A stretch of 64,000 nt of DNA from Scatosoma sp900555925 (GCA_959603585.1 CAUGYD010000002.1:124001-188000), one strand, 5' to 3'; counted from the stretch's first letter, positions 33,171 through 41,821 are shown. Translations and numbers: made by a program. Notes: generated by a model from the letters alone, not told the origin.

Positions 33171-34061
33171 TCAGTTATCTATGTATCGTATTTCTTCTTC
33201 GAGGGCTATGCCGTATTGCGAAAATACCGCGTTTTTTATGAGATTGACGAGCGCCCGAACGTCAGACGAGGTCGCCCCGCCGACATTGAGAATAAAATTG
33301 GCGTGTTCCTCGGAAATGACCGCTCCGCCCACCTGCAAGCCTTTCAGCCCCGCGCCTTCTATGAGTTTTCCCGCGGGTATGTCGGGCGGATTTTTGAATA
33401 CGCAGCCCATGCTTCTGCCGTCGGGAAGTTTTTTGCGTGCCGACATATATTTTGCCCGTTCCTTCGACACACTCTCGCTGTCGGTATCCGAAAGGCAGAA
33501 AGACGCACCCAAAATAACGCCTCCGTCTTTCATGAATGTGCTCTGTTTATAGGAATAGCCGCACTCAGCCTTCGGGACTACCCGTATCCTGCCTTCCCGG
33601 TACACGAGGGCGCTTTCGAGAATATCTTCAATATGTTTTCCGCCCGCCCCCGCGTTCATGAATACTGCCCCGCCGATCGTACAGGGAATCCCCGCGAGAA
33701 ATTCCGCCCCACTCTTTCCGTGGCGCTCGCAGGAGTCCAAAAACGCCTTTGCCTTGACCCCCGCCAAAGCGAATACCGTCTGCCCTATTCCCACAGATTT
33801 GAGCCTCTTGGTGAAAATGAGCGCGCCTTCGAACATTCCGTCGGCGGGGAGGACATTGCTCATGTTGCCGAGAACGGCAAATTTTACGCCTTCCCGCTTA
33901 AAAAAATCCACGAGCAACAACATTTCTGCAATATTGGCGGGGAAAAACGCCGCACGGGCGCTGCCGCCACAGCCAATCGTACAATTTTCAGAAAAAGAGA
34001 AGGGTGATTCGTGCAAAATTCCCGAACAATCTTCGGTAAGCAAACGCATCCAATCAATCAA
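33171..34061 (-). CDS. murB: UDP-N-acetylenolpyruvoylglucosamine reductase MurB
   Basis: This 296-residue FAD enzyme reduces UDP-GlcNAc-enolpyruvate with NADPH in peptidoglycan precursor synthesis. NCTIGCGGSARAAFFP, the FAD-binding VLGNMSNVLPAD, EFLAGIPCTIGGAVFMNAGA and a C-terminal EEHANFILNVGGATSSDV match type II MurB. The proton-donor serine normally in a GSxFKNP motif is replaced by Cys (MGCVFKNPP), a change seen in some natural MurBs. The start is a TTG at 34061 with AAAGGAG 8 nt before it; the next ATG, four codons on, is too far from that site. Confidence 0.92.
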   Translation of the reverse strand: MIDWMRLLTEDCSGILHESPFSFSENCTIGCGGSARAAFFPANIAEMLLLVDFFKREGVKFAVLGNMSNVLPADGMFEGALIFTKRLKSVGIGQTVFALAGVKAKAFLDSCERHGKSGAEFLAGIPCTIGGAVFMNAGAGGKHIEDILESALVYREGRIRVVPKAECGYSYKQSTFMKDGGVILGASFCLSDTDSESVSKERAKYMSARKKLPDGRSMGCVFKNPPDIPAGKLIEGAGLKGLQVGGAVISEEHANFILNVGGATSSDVRALVNLIKNAVFSQYGIALEEEIRYIDN

Positions 34062-34110
34062 ATTTTTTTCTCCTTTATTTTAGCATATTTTTTTGTTTTT
34101 TGAAAGTGTT

Positions 34111-35106
34111 TCAAATCACTTTCAGAAAATTTTTCAAAACTTCCGCATTTTCTCCCGTCAAGGTCTTTCTTGCCGCCGCCTCAACGTCCGTCATTCCGCT
34201 GTCGGAGGTAAAGACGTTCAGCGTATAATGGCTATTGACCTTTTCCATTTCATCCGCCGCGGGATTATCCGCGGAATAAATATCGAAATAGGGACTCAAC
34301 ATTCCGATTTCCGTCAATTTCTTCTGCATCTCCGCACCCAAAAGCGCGTCGATATAATCCTCACAGATTCCCTTCAAAGCCTCGTCGTCCGTCAGCACCC
34401 CGATATATTGATAGAGGTCGGAAAATTCGCCCAGAGGACGGCAATAGACGTTTACGCCGCGCGAAGCAAAACGGCAGACGTCCCTTTGAGTCCCCAAAAG
34501 ATATTTATATTTTCCGCTTAAAAAGCGCACGTAAGCGGACGTCGAATCCTCTACGGCGGGGATTCCTTCAAAGGGATATAACGCCGCGGCGACGAGGGGT
34601 AAATTTTTTCCGCCCGACGAAACGACCGTATTTGCGGCGTCCGCGGCGTCGAAGCCGTCCTCCAAGGAAAACAGCGCATACCCGCCGCGGCACCAAGGCA
34701 CAGCGCGGCACTCCTTACCGACGAGACCGCCCGCAAACGAACGGGAATTGATTTTCATACATTTTTCTGCGGCTTCGGAGAAGCCTATCCCGAAAGAAAT
34801 CATGTCGGGGAAATGTCCCTCTTTCAATGCCGCGGCGGCGCCTTCCGCCGTATAGGAGGAAACCATGATATAAACGCCCTCGTGTTTCTTTTCGTACGCG
34901 GCGGAGACGCGGTTCAAAAAAGCCGTCCGAGAACCCTTTCCGCCCTCGAAGGTATCGATATTCCACAGCCTTACGATTCCCACGCGCGACGGGGAATCCG
35001 TCGATTCCGCCGTCAGGGCGGGAACGGCGAAAATCAGCGACAGTATACAGAGAATCCCCGCGAGAACGAAACATACCGCCGATTGAAGTATTTGTCTCTT
35101 TTTCAT
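34111..35106 (-). CDS. Extracellular solute-binding-like protein with N-terminal membrane segment
   Basis: This 331-residue protein begins with a basic head and a hydrophobic helix (about 10-32) that could be a signal peptide or anchor; there is no clear lipobox. The body resembles family 1 ABC solute-binding proteins (VGIVRLWNIDTFEGGKGSRTAFLNRVSAAYEKKHEGVYIMVSSYT, then LKEGHFPDMISFGIGF). No permease or ATPase genes are adjacent, so it is an orphan or has another sensing or binding role. A TATAAT box ends 5 nt before the ATG and there is no Shine-Dalgarno, so it is probably leaderless. Confidence 0.7.
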   Translation of the reverse strand: MKKRQILQSAVCFVLAGILCILSLIFAVPALTAESTDSPSRVGIVRLWNIDTFEGGKGSRTAFLNRVSAAYEKKHEGVYIMVSSYTAEGAAAALKEGHFPDMISFGIGFSEAAEKCMKINSRSFAGGLVGKECRAVPWCRGGYALFSLEDGFDAADAANTVVSSGGKNLPLVAAALYPFEGIPAVEDSTSAYVRFLSGKYKYLLGTQRDVCRFASRGVNVYCRPLGEFSDLYQYIGVLTDDEALKGICEDYIDALLGAEMQKKLTEIGMLSPYFDIYSADNPAADEMEKVNSHYTLNVFTSDSGMTDVEAAARKTLTGENAEVLKNFLKVI

Positions 35107-35111
35107 GCTCT

Positions 35112-35140
35112 ATTATATGCCGCTTATTTGTTTCCGATAA
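35112..35140 (-). promoter_or_regulatory. Possible leaderless promoter of the solute-binding-like gene
   Basis: TATAAT (35117-35112) lies 5 nt before the ATG on the minus strand. A weak TTATCG sits 17 nt further upstream (35140-35135). The predicted start point falls on or next to the start codon. I see nothing else in the 186-bp gap up to dinB. Confidence 0.5.
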
Positions 35141-35292
35141 CACGATTTTTGTGCACAAAAAAGAGAGCGCCGAAAATCGCTTTCCGAAGCTCCCCTTATA
35201 TATAAAAGCGAAGAATACAAGGGCGTATTCCCGCCGATAGATACAGTATTCGCCAAAACAAAGCGGGATATGCAGGAGAAACGGCACTTTCT

Positions 35293-36558
35293 TTATTTTC
35301 CTCCCCTGCCGTTTTTATCCTGCCTTTCGTCAGGCGTTTCCAGCTTTTTCCCGCGGATATCCAACGAAGAAAGCCGTTCGTCTTCCAGCATGATTCCCCG
35401 TTGCAGTTTTCCGTAGCCGTATTTTTCCCTGATTTTCGCCACCGCTTTTTCCGCCCTTTCGTTCTTTCCGTAATCCCTGCCGATTTCTCCGCACAGGGAA
35501 AGCTGTTCTATGTGATAATCGAAGCCGGAGACGCTCACGCCCAGCATGTGCACTTTCGTACCGAAAGAAAAATTTTTACTAAACAGCTCGAACGCGGCTT
35601 TCGCAATATCCCCGCAAAGCGCGGTAGGCGGAATTTTTTTCTGACAGGTCACGTCCGACATCCGCTCGTTACGGACGACGATATGCACGGTATCGCATTT
35701 CCCCACGTCCGCGTCCCTGAGCCTTGCCGCCACGCTTTCCGACAGCACAAACAACAGGCGTTTGATTTCTTCGCGGTCAAAGACATCCTTCGGAAGCGTC
35801 ATCGAATTTCCGACGGATTTTATTTCTTCCTTTTCGTTCGCGGATTTTACGGGCTCGTCGTCCTCCCCGCGCGCATAAATCCAAAGCTGGCGTCCCCGCT
35901 TTCCCAACAGCCTGACGAGCATATCTTCCTCCGCTCGTGCCAAATCTCCTATCGTACGGATTGCCCGTGCGCGCAACTGCTCCGCCGTCGCTTTTCCCAC
36001 AAACAATAAATCGGTCACGGGCAGCGGAAATACCTTTTCCCGATAATTCTCCCTCGAAATCACCGTCACGGCGTCGGGCTTTTTCATATCCGAAGCCAGC
36101 TTCGCAAAAACCTTGTTGAAGCTCACCCCGACGGAAACCGTCAGCCCCAATTCCTCTTTCACGGCTTTTCTTATCTTTTCCGCTATCTCCTCTCCGCCGC
36201 CGAACAAAGCTACGCTCGCCGTCATGTCCAGCGCACATTCGTCGATACTGCACGCTTCTATACAATCGGTAAAACGCTCGTAAATCTCTCGAACCTTTCT
36301 CGAAAATCGTTTATATTCCCCGAAATGCGTCTCCACCGTCAGAAGTTGCGGACATTTTCTGAACGCCTCTGCCACCGTCTCCGCCGTGCGGATTCCGTAT
36401 TTCTTGGCTTCTTCGTTTTTCGCAAAGACTACGCCCCGCCGTTCCCTCGGATCTCCGCATACAATCAACGGCTTTCCTTTCAGTTCCGGGTGCAAAATCG
36501 TCTCCACCGAAGCAAAAAAATTATTCAAATCTGAATAAAGAATTACCCGTTCCCGCAT
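35293..36558 (-). CDS. dinB: Y-family DNA polymerase IV
   Basis: This 421-residue translesion polymerase has YSDLNNFFASVE with the first catalytic Asp, ACSIDECALDMT with the Asp-Glu pair, GVSFNKVFAKLASDMKKPDA, a helix-hairpin-helix region (VTDLLFVGKATAEQLRARAIRTIGDLARA) and the little-finger domain. A QLSLC sequence near residue 347 resembles a clamp-binding pentapeptide with its last residue changed. The length is slightly above usual because of a C-terminal tail. GGGAGGAG precedes the ATG, and an 18-bp palindrome lies just upstream. Confidence 0.93.
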   Translation of the reverse strand: MRERVILYSDLNNFFASVETILHPELKGKPLIVCGDPRERRGVVFAKNEEAKKYGIRTAETVAEAFRKCPQLLTVETHFGEYKRFSRKVREIYERFTDCIEACSIDECALDMTASVALFGGGEEIAEKIRKAVKEELGLTVSVGVSFNKVFAKLASDMKKPDAVTVISRENYREKVFPLPVTDLLFVGKATAEQLRARAIRTIGDLARAEEDMLVRLLGKRGRQLWIYARGEDDEPVKSANEKEEIKSVGNSMTLPKDVFDREEIKRLLFVLSESVAARLRDADVGKCDTVHIVVRNERMSDVTCQKKIPPTALCGDIAKAAFELFSKNFSFGTKVHMLGVSVSGFDYHIEQLSLCGEIGRDYGKNERAEKAVAKIREKYGYGKLQRGIMLEDERLSSLDIRGKKLETPDERQDKNGRGGK

Positions 36559-36575
36559 CGGCTCCTCCCGAATTC

Positions 36576-36593
36576 AAAACAAACGTTTGTTTT
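36576..36593. promoter_or_regulatory. 18-bp perfect palindrome upstream of dinB
   Basis: AAAACAAACGTTTGTTTT is a perfect inverted repeat 18 nt before the dinB start codon. Damage-inducible genes are often under LexA, so this is a candidate operator. The sequence does not match the Bacillus GAAC-N4-GTTC consensus exactly, and a LacI-type site is equally possible. Confidence 0.4.
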
Positions 36594-36687
36594 TATTATT
36601 ATAAATCAATCCGCCCGTTTTGTCAATGCTTTTTTGAAAAATCATGTCACACTTTCCCATATATTGTCACATCAATCCATTACTTTA

Positions 36688-36716
36688 TTGACATCGAGCG
36701 GGTAAAGACGTATAAT
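36688..36716 (+). promoter_or_regulatory. Perfect consensus promoter of the Ntn hydrolase gene
   Basis: TTGACA (36688-36693), a 17-nt spacer and TATAAT (36711-36716). A full AGGAGGT ribosome site (36737-36743) follows, 5 nt before the ATG at 36749. Strong expression is expected. Confidence 0.9.
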
Positions 36717-36748
36717 GTACAAGATTTTATCAAACGAGGAGGTAATCC

Positions 36749-37969
36749 ATGGAAAACACAAAAACGAAAAAGAAACTCAAACTGTGGCAGAGAGTACTCA
36801 TTATCGTGCTGGCTGTCATCGTCGCACTCGTCGCGGCACTGGGCATTACGGTGGGCTGCGTATGGGGCAACGAAATCGCTACCGTTTCGTCGTTCAAGAA
36901 AATATTCAACCGCAACGACGAGCACCTCGACGGCTCCGTTTATCGCATGGACGTAAAAGGCGGATTTTACTTCGACAAATTCCTTGAAAGCGGCGGAGCG
37001 AAAAACGATACTTCGCTCATCAATTTCATTACGCAAAATATTACGAAAGGGCTTATCGACCTTACGATAGAAGAAACCGAAATCGCCTGTGCTTCCTTTA
37101 CGGCGACGACGAAGGACGGCGACAAATTATTCGCGCGCAATTATGATTTTTCCAAGACGAATACCTGTCTTGTATTTACCGACCCGGGCGACGGGAGATA
37201 CGCTTCCGTATCCACGGTAGACCTGCAATTCATCGGTATGGACGTAGATAAGGATGTAGAAGGCTTAATGAATAAAATCACCTGTCTTGCGGCGCCCTAT
37301 GCTCCGCTCGACGGAATGAATTCCGCGGGCGTAAGCTGCGGCATCTATATGAGCTATCAAGGCGAAACCACCGTTCCGACCGACCAGAACACCGACAAGC
37401 CCGACCTCACTTCCACTACCATGCTCCGCATGATTTTAGACTATGCGGGCAGCGTGGACGAAGCAGTGGAGCTCGTCTCTCAATACGATTTGCACGACTC
37501 CGCGGCGACCTCCTATCACTATATGGTAGCCGATTCCACGGGCAAGAGCGCCATTCTCGAATGGGTAAACGGAACGGATAAAACGGACAACGACGGCTCG
37601 GCGAGAAAACTCGTCGTCACCTACAATACGGGAGACGAGCATATCGGGGAAGAAGAAGGAAAATCCGATTTCCAATGGATTACAAACTTTATCATTCAGC
37701 CCGGATATTATGAAAACGATTCGGAAAAACCCGGTCTGGACAGATATGACCATATTTACGAAAGGCTCAGCCCCACGAACGGAATCGTCGAAGACGAATC
37801 GGCAGCCATGAGTATTTTAGGCGAAGTCGGCCGCAGAAATTGGGACAACGACGACGCGAACGGCTGCACGGTACATAGCGTCGTGTATAACCTCACGGAC
37901 AAAACGGTGCTTTGGGTGCCCAACGAGCACTACGGAGAAGAAGCTTATACCCTCTCTTTCTCCCTGTAA
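36749..37969 (+). CDS. Membrane-anchored choloylglycine hydrolase/acylase-family Ntn amidase
   Basis: This 406-residue protein has one N-terminal membrane helix (about 14-38) and an outward spacer of 70 residues. A linear-amide hydrolase domain of the bile-salt hydrolase/penicillin V acylase/C45 superfamily follows. The nucleophile candidate is Cys114 in IACASFTATTKDGDKLFARNYDF, matching the start of mature bile-salt hydrolases followed by their conserved RNxD. Later motifs are DGMNSAGVSCGIYMSYQ and GCTVHSVVYNLTDKTV. Because the nucleophile must be N-terminal, the chain is probably cleaved between Ala113 and Cys114. Substrates could be bile-acid conjugates, acyl-homoserine lactones, N-acyl amides or peptides. 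It is monocistronic. Confidence 0.85.
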   Translation: MENTKTKKKLKLWQRVLIIVLAVIVALVAALGITVGCVWGNEIATVSSFKKIFNRNDEHLDGSVYRMDVKGGFYFDKFLESGGAKNDTSLINFITQNITKGLIDLTIEETEIACASFTATTKDGDKLFARNYDFSKTNTCLVFTDPGDGRYASVSTVDLQFIGMDVDKDVEGLMNKITCLAAPYAPLDGMNSAGVSCGIYMSYQGETTVPTDQNTDKPDLTSTTMLRMILDYAGSVDEAVELVSQYDLHDSAATSYHYMVADSTGKSAILEWVNGTDKTDNDGSARKLVVTYNTGDEHIGEEEGKSDFQWITNFIIQPGYYENDSEKPGLDRYDHIYERLSPTNGIVEDESAAMSILGEVGRRNWDNDDANGCTVHSVVYNLTDKTVLWVPNEHYGEEAYTLSFSL

Positions 37970-37986
37970 TCCTTATAAGTAATTTA

Positions 37987-38027
37987 TAAATATGCTCCCC
38001 GCTTTTCTTCGGCGGGGAGCATATTTT
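37987..38027. terminator. Bidirectional terminator between the Ntn hydrolase and BceB genes
   Basis: A 15-bp stem AAATATGCTCCCCGC/GCGGGGAGCATATTT (37988-38002 and 38012-38026) has A/T tracts on both sides. It lies between convergent genes and overlaps the bceB stop codon. Confidence 0.9.
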
Positions 38028-39978
38028 ATTCTCTTACGACGCTGCGTTTAGCGACAAGATAAGTCGCGGAGAAATACAGGACATAAACGGCGGTGATTAC
38101 GAGCGCGATACCGCCCGCCACGCAAAGCACCTCCGAAACGACCGAAGCATATCCGCCCAGCCGCATGATTTGCGCGCAGATTAGCCCCGAGGGAATACTC
38201 AGAAGCATGGGAAGCGCAAACGGCAGGAAAAAGAACGCGAAAATTTGTTTGAGAAGGGTACGGCTCTGCTCCTCTTTGCTCGCTCCCAAACGATACAAAA
38301 TCTCGTAGCGGCGTCTGTCGTCGGAAATCCCCGACAGTGTTTTGAGCGCCAAAATCGCCATAGCCATAAATACGAATACCGCCGAGATATAAAGCGCAGC
38401 AATGATGAATACCGCCGTATTGGCATTTTGCTCCATGCGCGAATATTCCCGTATCCTATAATCGCATTTCAGATAGGTATACCCGTTCGCCGTCGTGTAC
38501 TCGTACATCAGTTCTTCCCGAAGCGCCCGCGCGTCGTAGGTTTCCTCCTTCAAATTATATGCCGCCCCGTCATAGCTTACCGCCAAACCGGCGGCGGCTT
38601 CGTCGGGAATAACCGCAAGGAAATAATAATACCCGAGAGACGGATACCCCGATTCCCTGCCTGTATAAAAATACGGTCCGCCCGAAAGTTGCAAGACGGC
38701 GGCGGAAAAATCAAATTTATCCATTCGGTAATCGTTATCGATAATTTTGAATCCGCCGTCCAACTCAATAGGCGCATATCCCAATGCCCCGTAAAGCGCA
38801 TTGAACTCGCTCTCGGTCATAAAGGTATCGGTCAATCCGTCATACCCTTCCCCCGACCACTGCGTAAAGCTATGCAGATAATTATCGTCGGAAGTATAGA
38901 CGGAATATACTATTTTTTTATCGATTGTCGCATATTTTTCGATAATTTTTTCCGCTTCGTCGAAACCGACGGCATCTTTTCCCCGTTCCAACTCCGCGCT
39001 GATATCGAAGGGATAGCTCTTATCCAAAACCTCACGATTGCTTACCTTTTGGACAAAGGAGACGTTCGCCCCGATAATCGCAAAGGCGAGGAGAAATGCC
39101 AGAGCCCCCGCCATAGCGGCATTGGGGCTGAGTTTACCCGAGAGCTGCCGCAGCGTAAACGTATTGGTTCCGCGGTTCTTAAAGCGCCTGTTTTTAAGGA
39201 GCAGATGTACGATGCTCTTCGCCGCGCCCACATGAAAGAGAACGATACCGACGGCGAGGACGACGAAGCATATCAGCATATCCAATCCCGACCCGCCGTT
39301 TTTCATGGTTTTTTCCACTTCCGCGGAAAATACGACGCAAGCCCCTACCACGGCAATCAGGGAAAGTATCGTAACCGCCAGCCAAACCATGGGGAAACGA
39401 ACTTTCTTTTCTACTTTTTTGTCGCCGTGAATGAGATTGTAAATACTTACCCGTTTGAGATATACGGCGGAAGTGAAAGAGGAAAGGACGAACACGAGAC
39501 AGACCAATCCCACCGTAAGAAGCAGGCCGTTGAGAGAATAGGCGGAAAAGAAAAATTCTATTTCCATGAGATTGGAGACGATTGCCATGAGTCCCTGATA
39601 GAACATCAGTCCCAACAAGAGCCCCGTTCCGAGCGAGGCGAGGCAGAGAATCGACGATTCCAAAAGAAAGACGGATAAAATATTTTTCCTGGTCATGCCG
39701 AGCGTCAGATAGGTGCCGAACTCCCGTTTTCTCAGTTTAAGCATAAAGGAAGTGGCGTACCCGAGCACAAAGGCGACGATGAGGGAAACAAAAACCGTGA
39801 GCGCGATCAGCCCCGCGCGGAGCTCTTGAATCGCAGAGGCTTTTTCCATAAGCTCGCGGCTGAAAATAGCGCTGTTGACGGCGAACATCAAAGCGACGGT
39901 CAAAGATACGGTTATAAAATAAATGAGGTAGTTGCCGATCTGCCGTTTGACGTTGCGGAAAGCGAGTTTAGAAAACAT
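38026..39978 (-). CDS. BceB-type ABC transporter permease (peptide-antibiotic sensing and detoxification)
   Basis: This protein of about 650 residues has the BceB plan: ten predicted membrane helices, FtsX-like regions (LKLRKREFGTYLTLGMTRKNIL and GISDDRRRYEILYRLGASKEE) and one large extracellular domain between helices 7 and 8 (about 325-545). Bce-type permeases remove peptide antibiotics from lipid II-cycle targets and signal to a small kinase. ATG 39978 is preferred over the GTG three codons earlier because GGGAGG is then 8 nt away. It overlaps bceA by 11 bp and ends the operon. Confidence 0.9.
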   Translation of the reverse strand: MFSKLAFRNVKRQIGNYLIYFITVSLTVALMFAVNSAIFSRELMEKASAIQELRAGLIALTVFVSLIVAFVLGYATSFMLKLRKREFGTYLTLGMTRKNILSVFLLESSILCLASLGTGLLLGLMFYQGLMAIVSNLMEIEFFFSAYSLNGLLLTVGLVCLVFVLSSFTSAVYLKRVSIYNLIHGDKKVEKKVRFPMVWLAVTILSLIAVVGACVVFSAEVEKTMKNGGSGLDMLICFVVLAVGIVLFHVGAAKSIVHLLLKNRRFKNRGTNTFTLRQLSGKLSPNAAMAGALAFLLAFAIIGANVSFVQKVSNREVLDKSYPFDISAELERGKDAVGFDEAEKIIEKYATIDKKIVYSVYTSDDNYLHSFTQWSGEGYDGLTDTFMTESEFNALYGALGYAPIELDGGFKIIDNDYRMDKFDFSAAVLQLSGGPYFYTGRESGYPSLGYYYFLAVIPDEAAAGLAVSYDGAAYNLKEETYDARALREELMYEYTTANGYTYLKCDYRIREYSRMEQNANTAVFIIAALYISAVFVFMAMAILALKTLSGISDDRRRYEILYRLGASKEEQSRTLLKQIFAFFFLPFALPMLLSIPSGLICAQIMRLGGYASVVSEVLCVAGGIALVITAVYVLYFSATYLVAKRSVVRE

Positions 39979-40732
39979 CTGCGTCACCTCCCAGCGCCGC
40001 CGTGACGGAGAGGATTTCGGCGTACATCTCCCTGCGATCGCGGTCTCCCCGAACGAGTTCGTTCCAGATTTTGCCGTCTTTCAGAAACAATACTCTGCCC
40101 GCGTAGCTGCCTACGACGGCATCGTGCGTCACCGCGAGAATGGTAGAGCCCAAAGATTCGTTCATGAGCTCAAAGGTCTTCATGAGGATTTTTGAATTTT
40201 TGGAATCGAGCGCGCCCGTCGGTTCGTCCGCGAGCACCAAAGCGGGAGAAGTGATAATTGCCCGAGCGCAGGCGGCGCGCTGCCGCTGACCGCCCGAAAG
40301 CTCGGCGGGGAACTTATTCAGTTGATCCGCGACGCCCAATGCTTCGGAGACTCGTTTGAGCGCCTTTCTCGTCTCATCCTCGGGGACGCGCTTCAAATTG
40401 AGCGGCAAGGAAATATTTTCGCCGATGGTCAGGGTGTCCAACAGGTTATATTCCTGAAAGACAAAACCGAGCTTATCCCTTCTGAAAGCGGACAAATCGT
40501 CCTCTTTCATGTTGCAGACGTTCTTCCCTTCGACGAGAATTTCCCCGGAACTTACTCTGTCAATGGTGGAGATGACATTGAGAAGCGTACTTTTGCCCGA
40601 ACCCGAAGCGCCCATAATGGCGACGAACTCGCCCTTTTCCACCGTAAGAGAGATACCGTCGAGCGCCTTCGTGACGACGCTGCCGCCGCCGTAGTATTTG
40701 GTAACGTTTTTTACTTCCAGAATTGTTTTCAT
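39968..40732 (-). CDS. BceA-type ABC transporter ATPase
   Basis: This 254-residue ATPase has Walker A GASGSGKST, the Q-loop FVFQEYNLLDTLTIGENISLPL typical of BceA, signature LSGGQRQRAACARA and Walker B VLADEPTGALD. The frame is open upstream, but ATG 40732 gives the usual MKTILEVKNVTKYYG start. The ribosome site AGGAGG lies 28 nt upstream, beyond a GC-rich hairpin that would bring it to normal distance when folded. It partners with the BceB permease. Confidence 0.92.
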   Translation of the reverse strand: MKTILEVKNVTKYYGGGSVVTKALDGISLTVEKGEFVAIMGASGSGKSTLLNVISTIDRVSSGEILVEGKNVCNMKEDDLSAFRRDKLGFVFQEYNLLDTLTIGENISLPLNLKRVPEDETRKALKRVSEALGVADQLNKFPAELSGGQRQRAACARAIITSPALVLADEPTGALDSKNSKILMKTFELMNESLGSTILAVTHDAVVGSYAGRVLFLKDGKIWNELVRGDRDRREMYAEILSVTAALGGDADVF

Positions 40733-40739
40733 TTCATGC

Positions 40740-40766
40740 GCCGCGGGAAATCCGCGGCAACCTCCT
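40740..40766 (-). promoter_or_regulatory. Hairpin between ribosome site and start codon of bceA
   Basis: On the minus strand AGGAGG (40766-40761) is followed by the perfect stem GCCGCGG/CCGCGGC with a 5-nt loop (40758-40740), then 7 nt to the ATG. Folding would shorten the Shine-Dalgarno spacing to about 9 nt. Confidence 0.55.
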
Positions 40767-40810
40767 TTTTCCGAATTCCGATTACCATGATACCACGGCA
40801 AAGCCCGTTT

Positions 40811-41821
40811 TTATCTAACGCCGTCTTTTTCCTCCCTTACGTTTTCGTAAGATTTTTTCAAACTCTCAAAACGGAGAACAAATTTTGTCCCCTTTCCGAC
40901 CTCCGAAAAAATTTCCAATTCGATTTCCAGCTTTTTGCACAGCTCGGAAACGATGTAAAGCCCCATACCCGTGCCGCCCGCACTCTTTCCGTTCGCGCCC
41001 GTAAAGCCGCGGGAAGTCACCCGTCGAAGCTCGTGAGAGGGAATTCCGGACCCGTTGTCGGAAACGGAAATACAGCCGTCCTCGGCCGTAATTTCCACGC
41101 GGCAGCCGCGGCAGTATTTCGCACAGTTGATTAAAAGCTGTTTCAGGATGAAGCAGAGGGATTTTCCGTCCGTGTATACGGAAAAATCCCCTTTCGCCTC
41201 CACGCCTATCCGCGCCGCGACAAGGAGCTCCCTTTGGCTTTTCACTGCTTCCGCCACGATGTCCGACGCATTTATTTTTCCGATTTTGATATCCTTTTCA
41301 CTGCTTCTCAGCCGTGCGTAATAGAGTATCGTCTCCGTCAGGTTGTCCGCGCGTTTGAGCTCCCGTTTGAGTTTTCCCGTATCGCCGCCGTTATCGAGAA
41401 TGAGAGAACATGCCGTCAGGGGCGTCTTGATTTCATGAATCCAGCTCTCGACATATTCGCAATATTCTTCTTTCTCCTTCAACGCAGTCTCCGCGGTCCC
41501 GATCGCCGAACGCGACACTTCTTTCATGACGCGGAAATATTCCTTTTCCGCGGCATCGCGCGGTTTTTCGAGAAGCTCTCCCAGCAGATAAGGCTCTTTT
41601 AAGCCCTCCAACGTCTTTTCCAGCTTTTTCAGGCGTTTGGAGACGGAAAAAAATCCAAGCGCCAACCATATCGCCGCAGCGCAAGCGAAAAAAATCTCGC
41701 TGCCCCAAAGCACGGCCGCGTTCGCGCCCGCAAAATATGCAAAAATTCCCCATAAAAGAGCGGCGATGCCCAAAAAACAAAGCCCCGCCGCTTTGGAAGC
41801 GATATATTCTCTCCATTTCAT
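40811..41821 (-). CDS. BceS-type intramembrane-sensing histidine kinase
   Basis: This 336-residue kinase has two N-terminal membrane helices (about 12-31 and 37-58) joined by a very short outside loop, the hallmark of Bce-type kinases that sense through their transporter. The phospho-acceptor is in ESWIHEIKTPLTA. ATP-binding boxes are the LLINCAKYC N box, SDNGSGIP and GTGMGLYIVSELC. Its start overlaps the regulator gene by 4 bp. It should phosphorylate the adjacent regulator. Confidence 0.92.
   Translation of the reverse strand: MKWREYIASKAAGLCFLGIAALLWGIFAYFAGANAAVLWGSEIFFACAAAIWLALGFFSVSKRLKKLEKTLEGLKEPYLLGELLEKPRDAAEKEYFRVMKEVSRSAIGTAETALKEKEEYCEYVESWIHEIKTPLTACSLILDNGGDTGKLKRELKRADNLTETILYYARLRSSEKDIKIGKINASDIVAEAVKSQRELLVAARIGVEAKGDFSVYTDGKSLCFILKQLLINCAKYCRGCRVEITAEDGCISVSDNGSGIPSHELRRVTSRGFTGANGKSAGGTGMGLYIVSELCKKLEIELEIFSEVGKGTKFVLRFESLKKSYENVREEKDGVR

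Noticed and set aside
34085..34140. Possible terminator between the solute-binding-like gene and murB
   Set aside because: A TGAAAGTG/CACTTTCA stem exists, but it is followed by A residues on the minus strand rather than T, so termination there is unlikely.
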